DNA of 64,000 bases, taken from contig JAQGJK010000004.1 in NCBI GenBank assembly GCA_028290665.1, positions 1-64,000 on the forward strand, written 5' to 3'. The notes under the pieces are model-generated. The model had not been told where the DNA came from and made no database searches. It was given only the letters and a program-made list of their open reading frames with translations. Shown in pieces: positions 1 to 6,318 of this stretch (its first letter is position 1; the number at the start of each line of letters is the position of its first letter). The DNA comes from Devosia sp. (GTDB lineage Bacteria > Pseudomonadota > Alphaproteobacteria > Rhizobiales > Devosiaceae). A program made the position numbers and the translations under genes.

Positions 1-222
1 AGGCGCCCGACCGTGCTGATCAGCGCAATTGCAGACCACCCCAGGCCGACGCCCGGGGTCTCCACATCCCCACCCAGTCGTTCGTCGCGACTTCGCTCCC
101 GGGTGGGAATGAGGGAAGCTTACAGCAAGGACACAGACCGGGGATAACATCGGGAGACGGGCGGGGAGCTTGGGGTTTCCCGGTCCAGCGTTGGTGCCTG
201 CTGACCCCACCGCACTGCCATG

Positions 223-267
223 CCCTCGTGGTTCGAGGGTCGCGATGCTCCCACCTCACCATGAGGG
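223..267 (+). repeat. Palindromic dispersed repeat (family A), copy 1
   Basis: The outer arms are CCCTCGTGG and CCATGAGGG, enclosing GTTCGAGG and CACCTCACC with a short variable GC-rich centre. Eight more full or partial copies occur in this window, in both orientations, always between genes. The layout is that of REP-like elements. Confidence 0.85.
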
Positions 268-365
268 CTGCTGGGTGGGGTTTACTGAGAACCCCGCGGC
301 GCCTCCTGCGCCGGGATGACGGCGTGGTGGGGCTGGGTTTCAGTCCATAGTCCTGCATATGCGGC

Positions 366-405
366 TACCCCCACCCTCGATCCCTCCCCTCAAGGGGGAG
401 GGAGG
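366..405 (+). repeat. GC-rich dispersed repeat (family B), copy 1
   Basis: This is a stretch of ACCCCCACCCT followed by CCCTCCCCTCAAGGGGGAGG, which folds on itself. It is the inverted counterpart of the copy at 474-515, with about 70 bases between the two. Translation gives the PLKGEG-type strings often seen in spurious proteins of alphaproteobacteria. Confidence 0.75.
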
Positions 406-473
406 CGATGGGGTGAACGTATGCATTCCAAAGCTATCGCTACTTGAGACAGAGGGGGAACGGGTGCGGCATA

Positions 474-515
474 CCCTCCCCTCCCCCTTGAGGGGAGGGC
501 TAGGGAGGGGGTGGC
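474..515 (-). repeat. GC-rich dispersed repeat (family B), copy 2 (inverted)
   Basis: CCCTCCCCCTTGAGGGGAGG followed by GCTAGGGAGGGGGTGG is the reverse complement of the pattern at 366-405. The two copies form an inverted pair. Degenerate pieces of the same family lie near 688-710 and 797-822. Confidence 0.75.
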
Positions 516-934
516 TCCACGTGCAGGAGGGGGTGGTTGGAGGCTCGGTGTTGCCACGGGTGGGCTGCGTTGGCGACGAGCTTAGAAACATCGCTGCACC
601 TTTTCGCAAGTCACATGGGTGAGACCGGTTTCGGAGAAGAGTGTCCGTGGACAAGCTGAGGTCACTGACCCTCGCCATGCATCTTTGGCGCCACCCCCGC
701 CCTAGCCCCTGCCATTCGGGCATAGCCCTCATGGCCTTCTCCGTCTCGGGTCGCTCCACTGGAGCGCCCTGCTGGCTGCGCCGTCGACTGCGAAGCCCGC
801 TCAAGGGGGCGGGGAGGGTTTGTGGTGCGCGGTCCCCTCATTTGCCTCGGCTTGGGGTGTGGTGAATGGCCGTCTCGGCTCTTTCCCGTTGGCTGCCGAC
901 TCGGTATGACGCGGCGACTGAGGGAGGCATTGCC

Positions 935-1483
935 ATGACGACGCCGGCGTATCGGATCGATGAACTGATTTCCGCCAAGGCGATTGCGGCGCGGGTCGAG
1001 GCATTGGCGCGGGAGATTTCGGCGTTTTATCGGGGGACCGACAAGCTGGTGGTGGTCGGGCTGTTGCGCGGGTCGTTTATTTTCATCGCCGACCTGGTGC
1101 GGGAACTCAATCTGGCGGTGGAAGTTGATTTCCTCGAAGTGTCGTCTTATGGCAATTCGACGGAGTCGAGCCGCGAGGTCAGAATCCTCAAGGATCTGCG
1201 CGGCGAGATCGAGGGGCGGGATGTGCTGGTGGTCGAGGATATCGTCGATACCGGCCACACGCTGCGCCATGTGCTGAGTATTCTCGGCACGCGTAACCCG
1301 AAACGGATCGAAGTGTGCGCGCTGCTCGACAAGCCGTCGCGGCGCGAAGTGGACGTGAAAGCGCGATGGATCGGCTTTGAAATCCCCGATGCGTTTGTCG
1401 TCGGCTACGGCATCGATTATGCGCAGCGCAACCGCAATTTGCCGCATATCGGGGCGGTGCGCTTTACCGGGGAACCCGAGTAG
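935..1483 (+). CDS. hpt: Hypoxanthine phosphoribosyltransferase
   Basis: A purine salvage enzyme of the cytoplasm that transfers phosphoribose from PRPP to hypoxanthine or guanine, giving IMP or GMP. The 182-residue product has the length of the bacterial Hpt family. The PRPP-binding loop [12 protein letters not shown] lies at about residues 99-110. I chose the ATG at 935 because GAGGGAGG sits seven bases upstream; an in-frame ATG at 866 would add 23 residues unlike the family and has no good binding site. It is convergent with msrA and stands alone after the repeat region. Identification is firm at family level; the purine base preferred is not decided by sequence. Confidence 0.93.
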   Translation: MTTPAYRIDELISAKAIAARVEALAREISAFYRGTDKLVVVGLLRGSFIFIADLVRELNLAVEVDFLEVSSYGNSTESSREVRILKDLRGEIEGRDVLVVEDIVDTGHTLRHVLSILGTRNPKRIEVCALLDKPSRREVDVKARWIGFEIPDAFVVGYGIDYAQRNRNLPHIGAVRFTGEPE

Positions 1484-1513
1484 CCGGACCCGGCAGGCGC
1501 ACCGCCGTTACGA

Positions 1514-2038
1514 TTATTCCGCGGCGACGCTGGTTTCGGCGCGGTGCGGCAGCACCCAGTTCGGGCGGACCCAGTGGCAGGTGTAGCCGCCGGGATTGCG
1601 GATCAGATAGTTCTGGTGCTCGGGCTCGGCCTGCCAGAACGGACCGGCGGCGGTAACTTCGGTGACCACTTTGCCGGGCCAGAGCTTTGAGGCATCGACA
1701 TCGGCGATGGTGTCCTCGGCGACGCGCTTTTGATCTTCGGAGGTGTAGAAAATCGCTGAGCGATAACCGGTGCCGACATCATTGCCCTGACGGTTTTTCG
1801 TCGAGGGATCGTGGATCTGAAAGAAGAACTCGAGCAGCTTCCTGAAGCTGGTGACGCTCGGATCGAAGACGATCTCGACGGCTTCGGCGTGGGTGCCGTG
1901 GTTACGGTAGGTGGCGTTGGCGACGTCGCCGCCGGAATAACCGACACGCGAGGAGAGCACGCCGGGCTGGCGCCGGATCAGATCCTCGGCGCCCCAGAAG
2001 CAGCCGCCGGCAAGGATCGCGGTTTCGGTAGCAGGCAT
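1514..2038 (-). CDS. msrA: Peptide-methionine (S)-S-oxide reductase MsrA
   Basis: Repairs proteins by reducing the S form of methionine sulfoxide, using thioredoxin. The catalytic motif GGCFWGAE is present with the nucleophile at Cys13, and a C-terminal Cys154 (YTCHW) is a candidate resolving cysteine. At 174 residues it is a standard single-domain MsrA with no MsrB fusion. The ATG at 2038 is supported by GGAGG about six bases upstream; the open frame runs 21 codons further but that part is not family-like. It is convergent with hpt, only 30 bases away. Confidence 0.95.
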   Translation of the reverse strand: MPATETAILAGGCFWGAEDLIRRQPGVLSSRVGYSGGDVANATYRNHGTHAEAVEIVFDPSVTSFRKLLEFFFQIHDPSTKNRQGNDVGTGYRSAIFYTSEDQKRVAEDTIADVDASKLWPGKVVTEVTAAGPFWQAEPEHQNYLIRNPGGYTCHWVRPNWVLPHRAETSVAAE

Positions 2039-2206
2039 GTTGGTCCTCCGATCAAGTTTTTGGTGATACCTCATATAGGTATGCCGCTGCCGGCGCGCCA
2101 TGGCCGCGCTGCGGGCAGAGGGTCACTTGCCGGTGAAATTGTCAGGCGAACGGCGGTGATGGTCGTCAGCCACGCTGGCTAGTCCTCAACACATCTCGCA
2201 AATGAA

Positions 2207-2237
2207 ACTCCGGCGCCGTATTCAACAGCGCCGGAGT
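2207..2237 (-). terminator. Rho-independent terminator
   Basis: A perfect 10-bp stem (ACTCCGGCGC with GCGCCGGAGT, 11-base loop) lies about 40 bases past the stop of the secreted-protein gene at 2279-2761. On the minus strand it is followed by TTTCATTT. Confidence 0.75.
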
Positions 2238-2278
2238 CGGGAGATCAGTGCTGACCGTGGGGACGGCAGAGAGGATAA

Positions 2279-2761
2279 TCAGCTCTTGGTCAGGGCGATG
2301 TCCGAAGTCATGGTTTCGCCCTTGGGGTTCACCAGCTTGAACTTCACCTGGATCTGGGAGGGGCTGAACACCAAGGTCGAGGATGCGGTACCAAATTTAG
2401 TATCGGAGCCTGAGCTTGAGAAGACGATCGAGCTGCCCTGCTGCTTGCCGACCGACTGGGTGGTGACGCCCTGCGCCGAGCCGATGGCTTCGTAGCGGTT
2501 GGCGCCTTCGTTATAAACCAGCGTGCCGGTGAAGCTCTGCGAGCCCTGCGCGAGGCTGCAGCGGCCGGTGTAGTTGAGCTTGCCCGCATTGGTCTGGCGG
2601 AACACCATCCGGCATTTGACGTTGCCGCCATCAGGGCCGGTGACCTGGCCGCTGCCCTGCCAGGTGCCGACGTAGTTGGGGAGCACGCTCTGGGCCAGGG
2701 CTGGCTGTGCCGCCAGCATGACGATGGCAGTCAGGAGAGCGAGAATTCGGGACAGTGACAT
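2279..2761 (-). CDS. Small secreted protein, unknown function
   Basis: The 160-residue product begins with a clear signal peptide (about residues 1-22, ending AQPALAQ). The mature part starts PNYVGTWQGSGQV and is rich in Gly, Ser, Thr and Asn, with only two cysteines (KCRMV and GRCSL), which could form one disulfide. The YVGTW start and alternating hydrophobic pattern suggest a small beta-barrel or lipocalin-like periplasmic protein, but this is inference. The start at 2761 is fixed by AAGGAG upstream. It is divergent from the methyltransferase gene and has its own terminator. I do not recognise a named family. Confidence 0.75.
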   Translation of the reverse strand: MSLSRILALLTAIVMLAAQPALAQSVLPNYVGTWQGSGQVTGPDGGNVKCRMVFRQTNAGKLNYTGRCSLAQGSQSFTGTLVYNEGANRYEAIGSAQGVTTQSVGKQQGSSIVFSSSGSDTKFGTASSTLVFSPSQIQVKFKLVNPKGETMTSDIALTKS

Positions 2762-2884
2762 GAAAGACTCCTTGATGCTCGACAAGCGTCGGGCGGACAG
2801 TTTGGTTGCTTTGGCGCGTAGCATGCGCGGTGTGGTTTGTGTAGCGATAGGACGGCGGTATGTGGCGCCGCTCGCGGAGGCGCG

Positions 2885-3526
2885 ATGAGTCTTGATCCGA
2901 AAATCGTCGGCGACAGTTATGACCGCGTCGCGGCGGACTATGCCGTCAAATTTGCCGGCGAGTTCCAGCACAAGCCGTTCGACCGGCTGATGCTCGATTG
3001 GCTGGTGGCGCGGGTGCCGAGCGGCACGCTGTGCGATCTCGGCTGCGGGCCGGGGCAGGTGGCGGCGTATCTGCACGGGCAGGGCGCGGCGGTGATCGGG
3101 CTCGATTTGAGCGCGGCCATGATCAGCGAGGCACGGGCGCTCAACCCGGAAATTCCGTTCGCCGTCGCCGATATGGGTGACCTTGGCGACATTGCAGATG
3201 GCGTGCTGGCCGGGATTGCGGCGTTTTATTCGATCATTCATCAGCCGCGGGAGCGGGTGCCGGTGGCACTGGCCAGCATGCACCGGGTGCTCGAACCCGG
3301 GGGGACGCTGCTGCTGACTTTCCATGTGGGGGAGGAGGTGCGGCATTTCGATCAGTATCTCGGGCAGCTTGTGGATCTGGACTTCGTGTTTTTCACCAGC
3401 GCGGAGATGCGCGGTTGGCTTGAGGGCGCCGGGTTTACGGTGACTGAGGTGCTCGAACGCGAGGCTTACCCTGGTGTCGAGGTGGCGACGCGGCGGGCTT
3501 ATCTGTGGGCGCGGAAGGGCGGTTAG
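2885..3526 (+). CDS. Class I SAM-dependent methyltransferase
   Basis: The 213-residue protein has the glycine-rich SAM-binding motif I, LCDLGCGPG, at residues 49-57, and the acidic end of strand 2 (IGLDLSAAMI). A later LEPGGTLLLTF stretch matches the post-motif region of the Methyltransf_11/25 families. The substrate cannot be read from sequence; such proteins act on small molecules, quinones or lipids. The ATG at 2885 is preferred because GCGGAGG lies just upstream; the open frame extends 16 codons further with no family match. Its promoter must lie in the 123-base divergent gap shared with the secreted-protein gene. Confidence 0.85.
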   Translation: MSLDPKIVGDSYDRVAADYAVKFAGEFQHKPFDRLMLDWLVARVPSGTLCDLGCGPGQVAAYLHGQGAAVIGLDLSAAMISEARALNPEIPFAVADMGDLGDIADGVLAGIAAFYSIIHQPRERVPVALASMHRVLEPGGTLLLTFHVGEEVRHFDQYLGQLVDLDFVFFTSAEMRGWLEGAGFTVTEVLEREAYPGVEVATRRAYLWARKGG

Positions 3527-3753
3527 GCGAACGGCGGTACGGGAATGGCTTTGGCGGGGTGGTGATGTGGGCTGGCCGTCGCTGGCGCTCGCGCGTCGCG
3601 ATCGGCAGGAACACGGTTAACAAAGCGAAGATGAACGGGGGATGAGCGAGGCGGCGGCTGGCTCTGCCTCGCCAAGCTCAGAATAAGCGTCATTCACAGG
3701 CGCGGCGTACGCGACGTAGCTGGAGTTGGGCGCGGCGTCGGCAGGTGGGCGAC

Positions 3754-4113
3754 TTACGGCCTGACCGTGGCATCGAACAAGTCGAACAACTCGACGGCCA
3801 GATCGACTGCGGGGGATTCCGCGTCGCCCCAATCGTTGATCCGCGTTGCGGCGTCCATCAGCAGGCTTAGCGGCATCCGCCCGAGCACCGGATCTGGCGA
3901 GGCCGCGACGGTTTCGAACCACGAACTGATTTGCGGGATGGTACGGTGTGCATCGAGAGCCGCGATGGCCGCCTGGGCGATCTGATGGCTCATGATGGCA
4001 ACCGTCTTGGCCCGCGGCGTCGGGTGCGAGGCGGCGGCGACCAGCGGGTTAATCGCCAGTGCGACTGCTTTGAGCTCATCGTCACCGGTCGGCATGGTAT
4101 CGGCGTTCCTCAT
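3754..4113 (-). CDS. Small hypothetical protein
   Basis: The reading frame of 119 residues has amino-acid composition like a real alpha-helical protein: alanine-rich amphipathic segments, an acidic C-terminal half (VDLAVELFDLFDATVRP), and no cysteines. There is no signal peptide or membrane helix. I recognise no family. No good ribosome binding site is seen before either possible start (4113 or 4095). An overlapping frame at 3617-3922 looks like noise. It sits next to a repeat island, so it may be a local accessory gene. Confidence is low. Confidence 0.4.
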   Translation of the reverse strand: MRNADTMPTGDDELKAVALAINPLVAAASHPTPRAKTVAIMSHQIAQAAIAALDAHRTIPQISSWFETVAASPDPVLGRMPLSLLMDAATRINDWGDAESPAVDLAVELFDLFDATVRP

Positions 4114-4264
4114 GGCCGCGTTCGATCATACTGGCGGGTGCAAGATGGAACGGGGAACGGGAACATTGCATGGCTGCCCGGCGATGGCGAATTCATTGGG
4201 GGATTGGGGTTAAGGGGGTTTGGGGGGTTTGGGGCGCAGCTTCCGACCTAGGGTGAGGTGCCGG

Positions 4265-4311
4265 ACTTCCTGGTTCGAGGCTTTGCGGTGCGAAGCACCT
4301 CACCATGAAGT
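4265..4311 (+). repeat. Palindromic dispersed repeat (family A), copy 2
   Basis: Same core as copy 1 (CCTGGTTCGAGG ... CACCTCACCATGAAG) but with arm substitutions (TTCCTGG, ATGAAG), so it is a decayed copy. It forms an inverted pair with the copy at 4430-4476. Confidence 0.75.
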
Positions 4312-4381
4312 CTGGGGGGTGGCGTGGAGGGCAGAGGGCAGCGTGACTATACGTCGGAGCTGCCAATCGATGTTGCCTGTG

Positions 4382-4482
4382 CCTTAAACGCCTGAGCCGG
4401 CAGCCTCCGGGCCCACACCTACCTATCAGCCCTCATGGTGAGGTGCGAGGCAGAGCCGAGCCTCGAACCACGAGGGCGTGGC
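4382..4482 (+). repeat. Long direct repeat flanking the GIY-YIG gene, left copy
   Basis: The stretch from CTTAAACGCCTGAG through CACACCTACCTATCAGC to CGAGGGCGTGGCA is about 100 bases. It closely matches 4997-5097 in the same orientation, with scattered substitutions. It includes the family A copy at 4430-4476. Confidence 0.8.
4430..4476 (-). repeat. Palindromic dispersed repeat (family A), copy 3
   Basis: Begins CCCTCATGGTGAGGTG and ends CCTCGAACCACGAGGG, the reverse of copy 1. It supplies an in-frame ATG upstream of the GIY-YIG gene, which could mislead automatic start calling. Confidence 0.85.
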
Positions 4483-4536
4483 ACCCTTGCCAAGTCCATC
4501 CAGCTACCGCACGCTGCGCGAAACCCGGAGCCCATC

Positions 4537-4827
4537 GTGCAGGTCAGCGTCTATATCCTCCGCTGCGCCGATGGCTCCTATTATGTCGGGCTGACCCGCA
4601 AGAACCCCGAGGGGCGGGAGTGGGAGCACAACCAGAAGCTCATCGCCGGTTACACTTCGACGCGCACGCCGGTCGTCATGGTGTTTGTCGAAACCTACGA
4701 CCGCATCGTCGATGCCATCGCCCGCGAACAGCAAATCAAGAAATGGTCGCGGCGGAAGAAGGAAGCGCTGATCGCCTATGATTACGAGGCGCTGCCGGAC
4801 TTGGCCAGCCGGCCGAAGCGGAAGTGA
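4537..4827 (+). CDS. GIY-YIG domain nuclease, repeat-flanked
   Basis: A single-domain GIY-YIG protein of 96 residues, the size of the small COG2827-like stand-alone nucleases. The motif appears as VYIL...YYVG with Tyr6 and Tyr16. The catalytic Arg27 (GREWEHN) and Glu64 (AREQQIKKW) are both present, so it looks active, and the tail is basic. I chose the GTG at 4537 because GGAG lies six bases upstream and the protein then starts right at the first strand; an upstream ATG at 4435 lies inside a repeat. The gene is bracketed by two direct copies of a repeat module, which suggests a link between nuclease and repeats. Function of this family in bacteria is poorly known. Confidence 0.88.
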   Translation: MQVSVYILRCADGSYYVGLTRKNPEGREWEHNQKLIAGYTSTRTPVVMVFVETYDRIVDAIAREQQIKKWSRRKKEALIAYDYEALPDLASRPKRK

Positions 4828-4848
4828 GGGGGGTGGGGGGACGTTGTG

Positions 4849-4897
4849 GACCTCGTGGTTCGAGGCTTTGCTGTGCAAAGCACCTCACCATGAGGTC
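4849..4897 (+). repeat. Palindromic dispersed repeat (family A), copy 4
   Basis: GACCTCGTGGTTCGAGG ... CACCTCACCATGAGGTC, with intact arms. It starts about 20 bases after the GIY-YIG stop codon and pairs in inverted orientation with copy 5. Confidence 0.85.
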
Positions 4898-4996
4898 TGA
4901 GGGGGTGGTGCTTGGGGAGGGGCAGACAGGCGGGGCAGGGCGTTGAGGGATGAGCGTCGGTAGAGGGTTGAGGGAGTCAACGATCGACTTTGTCTG

Positions 4997-5097
4997 CCGT
5001 AAACGCTTGAGCGCGCAGCCTCTACACGCGCACCTACCTATCAGCTCTCATGGTGAGGTGCGCGGCAAAGCCGAGCCTCGAACCACGAGGGCGTGGC
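4997..5097 (+). repeat. Long direct repeat flanking the GIY-YIG gene, right copy
   Basis: Same organisation as 4382-4482: CGTAAACGCTTGAG, then GCACCTACCTATCAGC, then an inverted-orientation family A repeat ending CGAGGGCGTGGCA. Differences are mainly point substitutions. Confidence 0.8.
5045..5091 (-). repeat. Palindromic dispersed repeat (family A), copy 5
   Basis: CTCTCATGGTGAGGTG ... CCTCGAACCACGAGGG. Nearly identical to copy 3 and located at the equivalent place in the duplicated module. Confidence 0.85.
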
Positions 5098-5158
5098 AGT
5101 GCGGTGCCATCCATTCATTCTGAGCTTGCTTGACCCGTGCCCCCGGCCACTGTGCCCG

Positions 5159-5205
5159 GACCTCGTGGTTCGAGGCTCGCTGCGCTCACACCTCACCAAG
5201 AGGTC
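5159..5205 (+). repeat. Palindromic dispersed repeat (family A), copy 6
   Basis: GACCTCGTGGTTCGAGG ... CACCTCACCAAGAGGTC, with one arm change (CCAAGAGG). It ends 20 bases from the stop codon of the AT-rich PIN-like gene. Confidence 0.8.
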
Positions 5206-5225
5206 TGAGGTGTGGTGGATGCGCT

Positions 5226-6317
5226 TTAAGCCTTTTCGATCAGCCTTGGCAAAGCAAAAATGCTATCAACGAGGCGCGTATTATCCAAATACGGGCTGTT
5301 TTTGAAAATATTAAACATTTTTTTATCGCATCGCATCAGATCCACATCTTTGGTATGAAACAAATGCATAAGATCGCCAAAATCTCCCGTGTCTAGATTG
5401 AAATTGTCAGCTATAGTCTTGGAAAAATAAGTTACAAGGTATGCCAATTTCGGGGTATTCAAGATTTCTGACGTCATTTCCTCAATAGAAAGCACTTCCA
5501 TCGGTTTTGGAAATTTTTCTGCAGCAATGCGTTTCAAGGAGTCCGGTAGACTGGACGCTCGCAATTTGTCGTAAAAGCGACGTCTGCCGTCTGCAGTTGA
5601 CTTTTTCAATTTTATTATATTCAAGTAGTTCGTGCGCATCACGTTGATCGTCAACCGAAGAGAATCCGCTAGCTTAAGTATGGAAACTCTAAACGGATTT
5701 TCTATGCTATTTCCAGAGTCCCAGTATTCGTAGAAATATTGTGGATCGCTCATCATTTCCAACAATGCCATGGTGAGATCATGATCTCCTATCTCACCTC
5801 TGAATCGTCGGCTAAACGGCGCCAAACTTACGAGTTTATTGGAAAGTCCGAGCTGAACTTGTGAGGATCGCTCAAAGGCGTTACCGACAAAATATTGGTT
5901 GAAAGCATTTTTTCGAAAACTCGCATTCTTCAATCGTCGTCGCTGGTCACGATTTTTTAGCTTCTCAAAGAGCTTTTCATTGAGCATCACCTCAAAATCT
6001 AACTTGACCTTTTCTACAGTCTCGATGGGAATCCAGATTCCTGGGTAAGTTTTTCTATCAGCAATGTCGTCAGCGTAATATGGTAGGGCATGGCCTCTAC
6101 ATATTTTTGAAATAAAAGAGGCACGCGACCGTCTATCGGCACGATATTTTCCATCTGAAGGCTGCAAAAATTCGTAAATACTCCACAACGAAAAATGGAA
6201 AGTTGCCGTGCCTCTGTCGGCATAATCGAGAAGGAGGCCTCTCAGCGCTTCGTATTTTTCGTTGGGAGGTCTGTAAAGTCGAGAGTAGTCTTGATTGTCG
6301 AGGTAGATCCTCGGCAC
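5226..6317 (-). CDS. PIN-like domain protein, AT-rich, probably acquired
   Basis: A 363-residue protein I cannot place in a named family. The ends suggest a split PIN-like nuclease: RIYLDNQDYS gives Asp7, SIYEF gives Glu49, and near the C-terminus DFGDLMHLFHTKDVDLMRCD gives Asp312/Asp315 and Asp331, the spacing and DLMHL...D pattern typical of PIN acidic sites. The middle is a basic helical insert. Base composition is far lower in G+C than every neighbour, with codons rare elsewhere here, indicating transfer. The GTG at 6317 is one base past the nrdJ stop (TAA at 6319-6321) with GGGGTG upstream, so translation could be coupled to nrdJ. A role as toxin or defence RNase is inference. Confidence 0.7.
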   Translation of the reverse strand: MPRIYLDNQDYSRLYRPPNEKYEALRGLLLDYADRGTATFHFSLWSIYEFLQPSDGKYRADRRSRASFISKICRGHALPYYADDIADRKTYPGIWIPIETVEKVKLDFEVMLNEKLFEKLKNRDQRRRLKNASFRKNAFNQYFVGNAFERSSQVQLGLSNKLVSLAPFSRRFRGEIGDHDLTMALLEMMSDPQYFYEYWDSGNSIENPFRVSILKLADSLRLTINVMRTNYLNIIKLKKSTADGRRRFYDKLRASSLPDSLKRIAAEKFPKPMEVLSIEEMTSEILNTPKLAYLVTYFSKTIADNFNLDTGDFGDLMHLFHTKDVDLMRCDKKMFNIFKNSPYLDNTRLVDSIFALPRLIEKA

Positions 6318-6318
6318 G

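Larger units (their letters stand above)
1..934. other. Gene-free repeat-rich region
   Basis: I find no convincing gene before hpt. The open frames here are low-complexity and arise from GC-rich repeats: one copy of the CCTCGTGG/CCATGAGG palindromic repeat and an inverted pair of CCCTCCCC...AAGGGGGAGG repeats, plus degenerate pieces of the second family near 688-710 and 797-822. None of the frames has a ribosome binding site combined with a recognisable protein. The left edge may hold the end of a gene lying outside the window, but nothing can be identified. Confidence 0.6.
4114..4536. other. Intergenic region with repeat module A
   Basis: Apart from two oppositely oriented family A repeats (4265-4311 and 4430-4476) and the spacer between them, I see no gene. 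The spacer and right arm (4382-4482) recur in diverged form at 4997-5097 on the other side of the GIY-YIG gene. Confidence 0.6.
4828..5225. other. Intergenic region with repeat module B
   Basis: Contains three family A repeats and the right copy of the long direct repeat. No coding sequence is apparent. Confidence 0.6.

Noticed and set aside
20-358. 112-residue minus-strand frame at the left edge
   Set aside because: Its protein is the translation of a family A repeat (VRWEHRDPRTTRA) and low-complexity GC-rich DNA; no ribosome binding site.
2762-3346. N-terminal extension of the minus-strand frame 2279-3346
   Set aside because: The extension overlaps the methyltransferase antisense and precedes a clear start with Shine-Dalgarno and signal peptide at 2761.
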